A stretch of 64,000 bases of DNA from CAZMSQ01 sp964569025 (GTDB lineage Bacteria; Bacteroidota; Bacteroidia; Chitinophagales; Saprospiraceae), in NCBI GenBank assembly GCA_964569025.1, contig CAZMSQ010000006.1:1-64000 (forward strand), given 5' to 3'. This document shows, piece after piece, positions 50,719 to 58,986 of the stretch. The position numbers and the translations under genes are program-made. The notes beneath the pieces are model-generated. The model saw nothing but the letters and a program-made list of their open reading frames with translations, did no database searches and had not been told where the DNA came from. Numbering within the stretch: position 1 is the stretch's first letter; the number at the start of each line of letters is the position of its first letter.

Positions 50719-53220
50719 ATGAATAGACCGAATTCAATTTTTTACACTCTCTCTCGCAGACTCGTCGCGATTCTCGCCGCTTGTCTGCCGCTGCTGTCTA
50801 TTGCCCAGCAACAAGGGCAGAATGCAGACTTCAGATATGCAGAGGTTGTTGAGAATTCAACCTTTCTCTATTCCCTCCCCAATGGGATTGCCACAGCCAT
50901 TATGCAGCCCGAACATGGGACACTTTCCTTTCAATCGTCCCCTTCCAGGCTGATCTACACGCCAGATGGCGGTTTCAATGGCATTGATTCCATCGTGGTA
51001 GAGATCTACAACTCCTGGCCGCTGTCAATCAACTATGTGGCCCTCGAACTCCATGTCAGACCATCAATTGTAAAGGCAGTGCCGGATTACATTACCGGTT
51101 CAGTTAATACGACCATCAACAACATCGATGTACTTTCAAATGATTCATCCACGCTGGGTGGGTTGTCCATATCAAGATTGGCATTGTTGAATGACGGGAC
51201 TGCATCCATCAACGCAGATAGCTCCGCAATTGACTTCACGCCGGCCCCGCAATTCACAGGTCTGGCTGGCGTCATTTACACGGTTTGCGATGGTGCAGGT
51301 GCCTGTGATCAGGGAATGCTGATTATCCGGGTCAGCGAACTATCCGCTACCCCGGATTCATTTCATCATGTCATCGGCAAGAATGAACGTCTCCCGTTGG
51401 TGTTACCAGACGATAATTTCGACGAATGGGAGGCCCCATCACACGGGTCAGTCATTCCCCAGGGTGATTTAGTCGCTCTCTACATCCCCGATGAAGACTA
51501 TCATGGTCCAGATGAATTTTCCTTCATGGACGAAGATGGTATCATCGCATCATACACCATCGACATTCTCAATAAAGCAGCCCAAAACCGATTTGCCCGG
51601 CCTGATATTGCGTACATTTCCACGCACACAGACTCAGTGGTCGTTGATATCACCGCCAATGACTTCAGGCAATGGAACATCAACCCCAATAACCTCTCTC
51701 TGACCCAGCAACCTCAGTTCGGCTCAGCCAGTCTGGATCAGTCTACCGGCCTTGTGACCTATACTCCAAATGCGGGATTTGAAGGTATTGATGTTTTTGA
51801 ATATGAGCTGTTTTTCCCCATTCCATGGACCAAAGAAAAAGCGAAAATTTATGTGGTCGTCTCCAATCAGCAGCCACTGAATTATACCTTTGATCTTGCC
51901 TGTCAAATGAACACGCCCCGCGTAATGACCTACGGAGCATTGGTGGCAGGCTATTCTTTCGATATTGATGTCCAACCGTCCAACGGGACGCTCGAATTTT
52001 TTCCGGGTGACACCACACTGATATTACTCGGCGAAGAAGTGAGCGGCACGAACATGCTTATCTACACGCCGAATGAAGCCTACACATCTGACGGGACTCC
52101 TGACGAATTCGAAGTCTCCTATTGCGTTGACGGGAATTCATGCGTCAGTGTGAAGGTAAAAATGAGTGTGGAGGATAATGGACCTGGTCCGCATTGCATT
52201 GGCTCAGATTGTTTGTGGCCCGGTGATGCAAACGCTGACGGTCTGGTCAATATGACAGACGTGATGTCAATCGGGCTTGCCATGGGAGAACAAGGTCCAC
52301 AGCGCCCAGGTGCAAGCAACCATTGGGTTGCCCAGTCTGCTCCGCAATGGCAATATGCCGGACTGCCATTTGATGCTGCATTCGCAGACTGCGATGGGGA
52401 CGGAGCCGTGACTGAGGCCGATGTTTCAGTCGTTGCACAGCATTACCTGAACACAAAGACCATCATGCCAAATATCCCTTCGCCGACAAAACAAAATTCA
52501 AGCCTTCAGATCGTAACCCCACCGCCATATCTGGCGGGTGATCTGCTTGAAGTTGATGTGCTGTATGGGAACAATCAAGATCCTGTTTATGATGGCTACG
52601 GATTGAGTTTTTCTTTTGTCTACAATCCCGATCTGATTGTCGATTCCTCGTTGCAGGTAACTTTTCCTGAGGACAGCTGGCTAGCGTATTCATCTCCTGT
52701 GTTGAGCGCCGGAGTGAAGCCTGCCGATGGTCGTCTCGATTTCGCAGTTTCGCGCACCAATGGAGTGACTGTGACAGGCAAAGGTCGGGTGGCACGCCTG
52801 AGTTTCATCATCGAAGAAGATTTACAAGGTATTCGCTCCGGAAGCGAATTGAGTCTGTTCCTCGGATTGACCAACGGGATTGCTATGGATGGATATGGCC
52901 ATCTGTCCGGCTTGATGGCAAGTGGACTGGAAATTCCGGTTTCTCTGGTGAATGAGGACGAAGCGTACCCCCAACAGCCTCAGGTTGTGGCCTTCCCCAA
53001 TCCGGCACCCGGTGCCTTCTCCCTGTACCTGAACGGAACTGGGGAAATACGGGAAGTAAGTTTGTTTTCAGTTTCGGGCGAGCAGGTTGCATTCCATTCT
53101 GACCTTGGAGGCAGCCTCGTTCGTTTGGATGTGCCAAATCTGACTCCTGGCATGTACATCGCTCGTATTACAACTACCCATGGAGTTGTGAGTCAGAAAA
53201 TACAAATCGTGCCTCGTTGA
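50719..53220 (+). CDS. T9SS type A surface protein with dockerin-like and cohesin-like domains
   Basis: An 833-aa exported protein. The signal peptide (ILAACLPLLSIAQ) is followed by several Ig/cadherin-like beta domains (about 40-490; for example GFNGIDSIVVEIYN and GLVTYTPNAGFEGIDVFEYE). A dockerin-type calcium-binding pair lies at about 497-580 (GDANADGLVNMTDVMSIGL and DCDGDGAVTEADVSVVAQHY). A cohesin-like beta domain follows at about 600-720 (YGLSFSFVYNPDLIVDSS, GKGRVARLSFIIEED), and the end is a type A sorting domain (VVAFPNPAPGAFSLYLN, LTPGMYIARITT). The ATG at 50719 is preferred to a TTG two codons before. It shares a strong bidirectional terminator with rplS. Confidence 0.86.
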   Translation: MNRPNSIFYTLSRRLVAILAACLPLLSIAQQQGQNADFRYAEVVENSTFLYSLPNGIATAIMQPEHGTLSFQSSPSRLIYTPDGGFNGIDSIVVEIYNSWPLSINYVALELHVRPSIVKAVPDYITGSVNTTINNIDVLSNDSSTLGGLSISRLALLNDGTASINADSSAIDFTPAPQFTGLAGVIYTVCDGAGACDQGMLIIRVSELSATPDSFHHVIGKNERLPLVLPDDNFDEWEAPSHGSVIPQGDLVALYIPDEDYHGPDEFSFMDEDGIIASYTIDILNKAAQNRFARPDIAYISTHTDSVVVDITANDFRQWNINPNNLSLTQQPQFGSASLDQSTGLVTYTPNAGFEGIDVFEYELFFPIPWTKEKAKIYVVVSNQQPLNYTFDLACQMNTPRVMTYGALVAGYSFDIDVQPSNGTLEFFPGDTTLILLGEEVSGTNMLIYTPNEAYTSDGTPDEFEVSYCVDGNSCVSVKVKMSVEDNGPGPHCIGSDCLWPGDANADGLVNMTDVMSIGLAMGEQGPQRPGASNHWVAQSAPQWQYAGLPFDAAFADCDGDGAVTEADVSVVAQHYLNTKTIMPNIPSPTKQNSSLQIVTPPPYLAGDLLEVDVLYGNNQDPVYDGYGLSFSFVYNPDLIVDSSLQVTFPEDSWLAYSSPVLSAGVKPADGRLDFAVSRTNGVTVTGKGRVARLSFIIEEDLQGIRSGSELSLFLGLTNGIAMDGYGHLSGLMASGLEIPVSLVNEDEAYPQQPQVVAFPNPAPGAFSLYLNGTGEIREVSLFSVSGEQVAFHSDLGGSLVRLDVPNLTPGMYIARITTTHGVVSQKIQIVPR

Positions 53221-53241
53221 TTCTTCTTGTTTTCGATGGGC

Positions 53242-53280
53242 AAAAAAAAAGCCGATGTCATTGACATCGGCTTTTTTTTT
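53242..53280. terminator. Bidirectional terminator between the dockerin T9SS gene and rplS
   Basis: Nine A, then GCCGATGTCA and TGACATCGGC as a perfect 10-bp inverted repeat with a 1-nt centre, then nine T. It works for both convergent genes. Confidence 0.92.
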
Positions 53281-53294
53281 GCAATTAATGTGCA

Positions 53295-53651
53295 TTAACT
53301 TTTTGTGAAGGTACGCTCCTTGATACGAGCCTTCTTCCCAACAAGTTTCCTCAAGTAAAAGATCCTTGAGCGTCTTACCTTACCGCGCTTGAGCAGCTTG
53401 ATTTCGACAATATTTGGTGAGCTGAAGGGAAAAATCCGCTCAACACCCACACCACTTGACATTTTACGCACGGTAAATGTCTTGGTAGCACCCTCTCCGC
53501 TTATTTGAAGAACATCCCCGCGGAAATCCTGGATTCTTTCCTTGTCTCCTTCTACGATTTTGTAACTGACTACAACGTTGTCACCTGCCCTGAAAGCAGG
53601 GAATTCGCGGCGCTGTGTCATCTGTTCGTGTACAAATTTTATGGCATCCAT
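53295..53651 (-). CDS. rplS: 50S ribosomal protein L19
   Basis: A 118-aa L19 protein with the family segments EFPAFRAGDNVVVSYKI, DFRGDVLQISGEG, TFTVRKMSSGVGVERIFPF and RGKVRRSRIFYLRK. It sits at the 30S-50S interface. Here it stands alone, without the rimM and trmD genes that often accompany it in other bacteria. It has a perfect -7 box at 53687 and ends at a strong bidirectional terminator. Confidence 0.96.
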   Translation of the reverse strand: MDAIKFVHEQMTQRREFPAFRAGDNVVVSYKIVEGDKERIQDFRGDVLQISGEGATKTFTVRKMSSGVGVERIFPFSSPNIVEIKLLKRGKVRRSRIFYLRKLVGKKARIKERTFTKS

Positions 53652-53686
53652 GACCCTATTCCTTTTGTGGTTTGCTTAACAGGGTG

Positions 53687-53694
53687 CAAAGATA
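53687..53694 (-). promoter_or_regulatory. -7 box (TATCTTTG) of rplS
   Basis: Perfect TAnnTTTG match on the minus strand, 35 bp before the rplS ATG. Confidence 0.62.
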
Positions 53695-53771
53695 CATAAT
53701 TTACTGTGAAAGAGAAATAGCCCCTCATGTCAGAGTTATTTTCTTTGGATGTATCAGAAAAGGGAGTGAAG

Positions 53772-55925
53772 TTATCTCACCAACGTTACAATTCCCTGTA
53801 GGGCTGTACCTTGCCCTCGTGGGCCTGTGAGGGTCATGATATAGGAGTAAACGTCCGACGGCAATAAATCCCCGGCGTTGTTTCTTCGACCGTTCCATCC
53901 GAGATTCGGGGAGTTGCTTTGAAAAACCTGTTCCCCCCAGCGATTCCAGATTCTAAGTTCAAATTGCAGAAAGCCATCTGCCAGATACCCGGTACCGATG
54001 AATTCATCGTGAAGACCGTCTCCATTCGGCGAAAATGCATTCGGCATGAAATACGTAAAACGCGGAGCTATATCCAGAGTGCGAACAGTGGTGTCAGTGC
54101 ACAGTTGCTCATTTGCGACGATAAGTTGCACGCGCATCAGACCGGTATCCGGAAATGAAAACCGTGGATTTTGGAGGGAGCTTTCATCAAACCCGTTAAA
54201 ATTCCAAAGCCAATAGCGGGTGTCATCAGATGACAGATCAGAAAATTGAATCTCGGGCTCAAAAGAGGACCCTGATTGTGGAGAGAATGAGAAGTCGGCC
54301 ATGGGAATTGGGTGAACGGAAATCAGGCCCGGAAATGTGGTATCAATCTGGCAACCAATTGGCGAAGTGACGGAGAGTGTCACATCATAAAGCCCTGAAT
54401 TTTGGTAAGTTGTCGAAGGACTGATCTGCCCCGAGGTATTCCCGTCTCCGAATGTCCAAATGGTTTCGTAAGTCTCGTCAATTGGAGCTGACAAATTGGT
54501 AAAACTGACCGAAAGGGGAGGGCATCCTGCTGCCCGGTCAGGGGCGACGATAAGCACAGGTGGAGCCGGAAGCCATGTAATTGTCTGTGCTGTGGCGGCA
54601 GTGCACCCATAGGTGTCTGTAATGTCAAGTTGTACGGTGTACTGTCCCGGATCTTGATATTGATGAATGGGTGACTGCTCACCAGTCACTCCTCCATCTC
54701 CGAATGACCAGTCCCACGTAACCAGCTGTATGCCATTGGTGTCAGATCCGTCGGTAAATTCAACCGGACCTGCCACGCAGGTGTCGTAGGAAAAGGTGAA
54801 ATCTGCGGTCATCTCAGGTACAATAGTGACTGTGAAAAAGGCACTATCAGTGCATTCCGGTACCCCGGGATTGAGTGTGAGAAGGCCCATATAAGTACCC
54901 GGTCCGGGAAAGTCAATCTCTATATCCTCTAAATCTGAAATAAGTGTGTCTCCATTGCCAAGAATAAATTCCCAGCGGTATTCGTCTATGAAATCGTCAT
55001 CAGTAGATGCATTTACAAAAACGAATGCCGTTTCTGAGCAACTGAGGAACTCGTAAACACCATCATTGAGGGGGGCATCAAGAGCGGCAGTGACAGCTTC
55101 CTCGCAAACTGTTACATTAAACTGGAAATCGCGCTGTATCTGGCTGATCAGCTGTCCGTTTCGAAATTCACTCACGCAAATACCCACCACAAATTGGCCC
55201 TGAATGGTTGGCACTCCCGTCAGAAGCCCGGTTGCAGCATCAATGGTGATACCAGACCCGATACCCAAAGGGGCCGTCGGTGAAAAGGTGGGCACAGTGA
55301 AGTCAACGGGGTCATATGGTGGGGGAGACTCCGGGTTAGGGGCAAGATTCTGATCTGAACCTCCCTTGAGAGGAGCGCACAGCGAATACACGAGCTGGTC
55401 ACCATCCGCATCGGTCGCTGAGGCATCTACTACCAGTAATTCATTGGCACATATCACTGCCGGCGGATAGGTTGAAAAAACCGGGCTGTTGTTACATTCC
55501 TGCTGAGCCAGTCCGGAGATCTCTCCAACGAAAGTGGCACCAGTGTCGCCTGGGTCTATGATGTTGGTTATTGTGTTGTTCCGGCAGCACCGCTGATAGG
55601 CGAAAACATAACTCGAATCACTTACCGGGAGGGAAACCTCATATATGTAGACTCCCTGCTCTACACAAATATTGGGCGGAACAATCAGACAAGGGTTACT
55701 GATGTTGACATCCACCTGACTGATCACTGGTGCGTCCAGTGCAAAGACGTCAAATGGTGTGGGGTCGGAACCCCGAAAAATTGTGACTGTGGCATCAGTA
55801 AACTCACCAGGCGCAGAATCGAACCCAGCACAATTGGTGCAATTGCAGTCCCGAAAGATGGTCATGGTAATCCGATAACGCTTGTTGCCCGGGTTCTGAA
55901 CATCTTCCCCGAGGCACTCGTAGGT
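53772..55925 (-). CDS. PKD-domain T9SS type B surface protein, 5' end lost in assembly gap
   Basis: About 718 residues remain. It starts at the gap edge in a TYECLG segment that matches the start of the mature protein of the neighbouring paralogue. The N-terminal family region has VFAYQRCCRNNTITNI, QECNNSPVFSTYPPAVICAN and SATDADGDQLVYSLCAPL, followed by WKD/PKD-type domains (WDWSFGDGGVTGEQSPIHQY, WTFGDGNTSGQISPSTTY) and a type B sorting domain (YFMPNAFSPNGDGLHDEF, IWNRWGEQVFQ). It is a secreted adhesin-like protein. The signal peptide must lie in the N gap. Confidence 0.86.
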   Translation of the reverse strand, partial: TYECLGEDVQNPGNKRYRITMTIFRDCNCTNCAGFDSAPGEFTDATVTIFRGSDPTPFDVFALDAPVISQVDVNISNPCLIVPPNICVEQGVYIYEVSLPVSDSSYVFAYQRCCRNNTITNIIDPGDTGATFVGEISGLAQQECNNSPVFSTYPPAVICANELLVVDASATDADGDQLVYSLCAPLKGGSDQNLAPNPESPPPYDPVDFTVPTFSPTAPLGIGSGITIDAATGLLTGVPTIQGQFVVGICVSEFRNGQLISQIQRDFQFNVTVCEEAVTAALDAPLNDGVYEFLSCSETAFVFVNASTDDDFIDEYRWEFILGNGDTLISDLEDIEIDFPGPGTYMGLLTLNPGVPECTDSAFFTVTIVPEMTADFTFSYDTCVAGPVEFTDGSDTNGIQLVTWDWSFGDGGVTGEQSPIHQYQDPGQYTVQLDITDTYGCTAATAQTITWLPAPPVLIVAPDRAAGCPPLSVSFTNLSAPIDETYETIWTFGDGNTSGQISPSTTYQNSGLYDVTLSVTSPIGCQIDTTFPGLISVHPIPMADFSFSPQSGSSFEPEIQFSDLSSDDTRYWLWNFNGFDESSLQNPRFSFPDTGLMRVQLIVANEQLCTDTTVRTLDIAPRFTYFMPNAFSPNGDGLHDEFIGTGYLADGFLQFELRIWNRWGEQVFQSNSPNLGWNGRRNNAGDLLPSDVYSYIMTLTGPRGQGTALQGIVTLVR

Positions 55926-56025
55926 NNNNNNNNNNNNNNNNNNNNNNNNNNNNNNNNNNNNNNNNNNNNNNNNNNNNNNNNNNNNNNNNNNNNNNNNNNN
56001 NNNNNNNNNNNNNNNNNNNNNNNNN
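55926..56025. other. Assembly gap (100 N)
   Basis: A run of exactly 100 N. It separates two tandem paralogous genes. The real length is probably greater, because the missing part must hold the end of one gene's sorting domain, an intergenic space and the other gene's signal peptide. Confidence 0.95.
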
Positions 56026-58100
56026 TGATTGGGACTGAATGCGTTCGGCAGGAAATACCTGATTTCCGGGACAATATCCAAGATGGCGATGGCCGTATCC
56101 ACGCAACCATTCTCGCGGCTTACAAACTGCCTGACAACTATCTGACCGGAATCCGGGAATGTAAACGACGGCTCGCGCTCGTAAGATGTCCCGAATTGAT
56201 CAAATTCCCAGAGCCAGTATTGCCCGTTTTGCGACAAATCCGTAAAATCAACTGAAGATTGCAGCGTACTGAGTGTTTTCGGTGAATAGTCAAACCCTGC
56301 CACAGGTGATTCCCTGATATCAATTAGCTCCGGAAAAAAAGCACTGGACGTGCACCCGATCGGAGAGGTAATATCAAGAGAGACATCAAAAATGCCAACC
56401 TGTTCGTAGAGGTGGGTCGGACTGACTTCTGTGCCCCCGTTGCCATCTCCGAAATCCCAGAGGATGGTATACGTCGAATCAACAGGAAAAGACAAATTTT
56501 GAAAAGTCACTGAAACTGGTGAGCACCCATCCTCGTTGTTTGGCTCCACAATGAGCAATGGAGGGAGAGGATACCAGGTGACTTGCTGGACGGTGTCATC
56601 AGTGCAATTATTTTTGTCTCTGACAATGAGTCGCACATCAAATACGCCGGCTGATGCGAACTGATGGAGAGGGTCTGCTTCCTGACTGGTAGCCCCATCT
56701 TCAAAGTCCCAGAAATAGCCGGTGATGTCTCCTGCACCAGTAAATGATTGGTTGGTATATTCAACAGGACCGGGGATACAGGTGTCGTAATCAAACGTAT
56801 AATCAGCCACGATTTCAGGAAAGACGTTGACAAAAATAGTAGCTGTATCTCCACAGTCAGACCCTGGGTTCACGATGAGTCGACCTTCATACGTACCCGT
56901 GTCCGGAAAAGTGACGGTCACATTTTCGGTATTTGCAGTGGTCTTTACCCCTTGAATCGTGAACTCCCACAGGTACTCGTCGATGTATGCTTCCTGAAAA
57001 CTTTCATTCAGAAAGGTGACGGTTTTGTTGCCGCAGGAGTTGACCAGAAATTGCTTAGGCCCCACAATTTCATCTTCTACAATATCTGCTACGACATTGG
57101 CCTCACAGGCAGCTACATTAAACTGGAAATCACGACGTGTCGTGCTCAGCAAAACACCGTTTCGGTATTCACTGACACAGACACCGACTACAAACTGACC
57201 CTGCACATTTGGCGTCCCCGTAATGGCGCCCGTGGCGGGGTCGATTGTGATGGCGGGAGCGCCTCCCATCGGGGCAGTAGGGGAGTAATTGGGACCCAGA
57301 AAAAGGACCGGTGAATAGGCGGGAGGCGCGGCTGGATTTGGCATGACGCCATTGAAGCCGTTGGGATTGCCGGGATTGTCAGCAGTACCAATCACTCCGC
57401 CCCCAAGAAGCGGGGCACAAAATTCGTATACCAGCTGATCGCCGTCTGCGTCTGTGGCACTGTGATCGTAAAAAAATGGCAAATTCGCACAAATGACCGT
57501 GGGAGGAAAATCGGTAAATACCGGAGAATTATTGCACGCCAGCTGGGCTGCCGGAGTGATAGAGACAGTGTAGGTGGCACCGGCTTCTCCCGGTTCTACA
57601 ATATTCGATATGGTGTTGTTTCGGCAACATCGCTGATAGGCCATGACATAGGTAACCGAAGGGTCAACAGGTAAAATGACCGTGCCAGTCTCATAGGTAG
57701 TGCCCTCTACGCAAATATTTGGAGGCACGGTAATGCATGAGTTAAGCTCGGTTTCTATGGGAAAAACCGCACCGCGGGGGATTTGCAGGTTGCGGAATAA
57801 AATCTGCTGATTGGTCACATTGTCAATGGCATAAATGGTCATGGCTGCCACAGGATCGAAACTGGCTCCTCCGGAGAAGCAATCCCGGTACACTTTCATG
57901 GTAAAGACGTACTGCCCGTTACCCAGACACCGGTAGGTCATTTCCCCTCCCACAATGTGGGCTCCGCGCGCAGAAGGTAATACAGCTACACACGAAAGAA
58001 GGCATGCAATGAATGCATGACTGATAACCCGAAATCCCAATTTGGTGCTTTCCCTCACCCTGGTGACTGTTTCGTGAAAATGGCCGTTGCTGATATGCAT
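56026..58100 (-). CDS. PKD-domain T9SS surface protein, 3' end lost in assembly gap
   Basis: About 692 residues remain, from the ATG at 58100 to the gap. A signal peptide (AFIACLLSCVAVLPSARG) leads to HIVGGEMTYRCLGNGQYVF, a segment that defines this family. Then come VMAYQRCCRNNTISNI, ACNNSPVFTDFPPTVICAN, SATDADGDQLVYEFCAPL and PKD domains (YFWDFEDGATSQEADPLHQF, ILWDFGDGNGGTEVSPTHLY). The visible end is RYFLPNAFSPN, the opening of a type B sorting domain. The paralogue at 53772-55925 follows in tandem. A TTG three codons upstream is less likely to be the start. Confidence 0.86.
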
Positions 58101-58260
58101 ACAAAACAAGGTATCGGTCCCTTTAGTTGACTGGAATCATGGGGCATTCTCCATGTCTCCCCCCGAATGTACTGATTTTGGACGCCTTTTCCGCCTTCAG
58201 AGCGAGGGGTAATTAATAAGAATGCCGCCAGGACATGATTTGGATGTGGCATTTGCAATG

Positions 58261-58276
58261 TTTCAGGATCCTGAAA
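58261..58276. promoter_or_regulatory. Perfect 16-nt palindrome before the YrdC-like gene
   Basis: TTTCAGGATCCTGAAA is its own reverse complement. It lies just upstream of the -7 box at 58290, at the place where a -33 element or an operator would be. Confidence 0.4.
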
Positions 58277-58289
58277 AGGTCCGGTTGTC

Positions 58290-58297
58290 TATATTTG
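58290..58297 (+). promoter_or_regulatory. -7 box (TATATTTG) of the YrdC-like gene
   Basis: Perfect TAnnTTTG match on the plus strand, 81 bp before the chosen GTG start at 58379 and 18 bp before the alternative TTG at 58316. Confidence 0.5.
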
Positions 58298-58378
58298 TGA
58301 AGGGTATATTCTCAATTGTTCTATTCTCAACGGGTATTCTGTTGGCTCATTACAACACGACTCTGCAAAATCTCAGGT

Positions 58379-58981
58379 GTGCAGCATAACCGACAAATCG
58401 ACGGTCTGGCTCCCTCTCTGCAAAAAGACATTCGGCTCGCTGTGGATGTTCTCGAACAAGGAGGGCTCATCCTGTATCCGACTGATACGGTGTGGGGCAT
58501 TGGTTGTGATGCTTTTCATGAGGGCGCCCTCCATCGGCTCCGCTCGGCACGCGGTGTCCCGCCAGATGAGCCGCTCGTGGTCATTGTGGATTCATTGGAG
58601 ATGATGAAAAGATATGTCCGGCATTTACATCCCCGTATTGAAACGCTCCTTGCTTATCACCAGCGGCCCTTGACCGTCATTTGTGAAGATTTGATGAACG
58701 TGCCTCCCTACCTTCTTGGTTCACAGCCATCACTCGCCATGCGAATCGTTCGAGATGCCGCCTGTCAGTCGGTTGTTCAGCTCTTCGGTAGACCGGTTGT
58801 GGCCAGTATTGCAGCCAAGAAGGGTCACTATGCGCCGTCAGCGCTCAATGAAGTACAGCTGGAAATCATCCGCCATGTTGACTTAACCATCCAGACGGCC
58901 AGAGAACAGCCAGCTTGCGGAAAGCCTTCAGTCATGGTAAGGTATACCAGTGAGGGAGAGCTGATTTTTCTGAGAAAATAA
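58379..58981 (+). CDS. Divergent YrdC/Sua5-family protein
   Basis: A 200-aa YrdC-domain protein. The nucleotide-binding LYPTDTVWGIGCDA is intact, and VVIVDS, PLTVICEDL and KPSVMVRYTSEGEL follow in order. The family makes threonylcarbamoyl-AMP for the t6A tRNA modification. However, the TSANxSG motif is replaced by ASIAAKKG and the KxR motif by RSARG, so catalysis is uncertain. No ATG is available; GTG at 58379 fits the family N-terminus (LQKDIRLAVDVLEQGG), while TTG at 58316 would add 21 residues. It is convergent with the S9 peptidase gene, 5 bp between stops. Confidence 0.72.
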   Translation: MQHNRQIDGLAPSLQKDIRLAVDVLEQGGLILYPTDTVWGIGCDAFHEGALHRLRSARGVPPDEPLVVIVDSLEMMKRYVRHLHPRIETLLAYHQRPLTVICEDLMNVPPYLLGSQPSLAMRIVRDAACQSVVQLFGRPVVASIAAKKGHYAPSALNEVQLEIIRHVDLTIQTAREQPACGKPSVMVRYTSEGELIFLRK

Positions 58982-58986
58982 ACGGG

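Noticed and set aside
53772..58109. One 1445-aa gene spanning the first N gap
   Set aside because: The two halves repeat the same N-terminal family region and the right half ends in a sorting domain, so they are two genes; the open frame through N is an artefact. The TTG at 58109 is also a poor start compared with the ATG at 58100.
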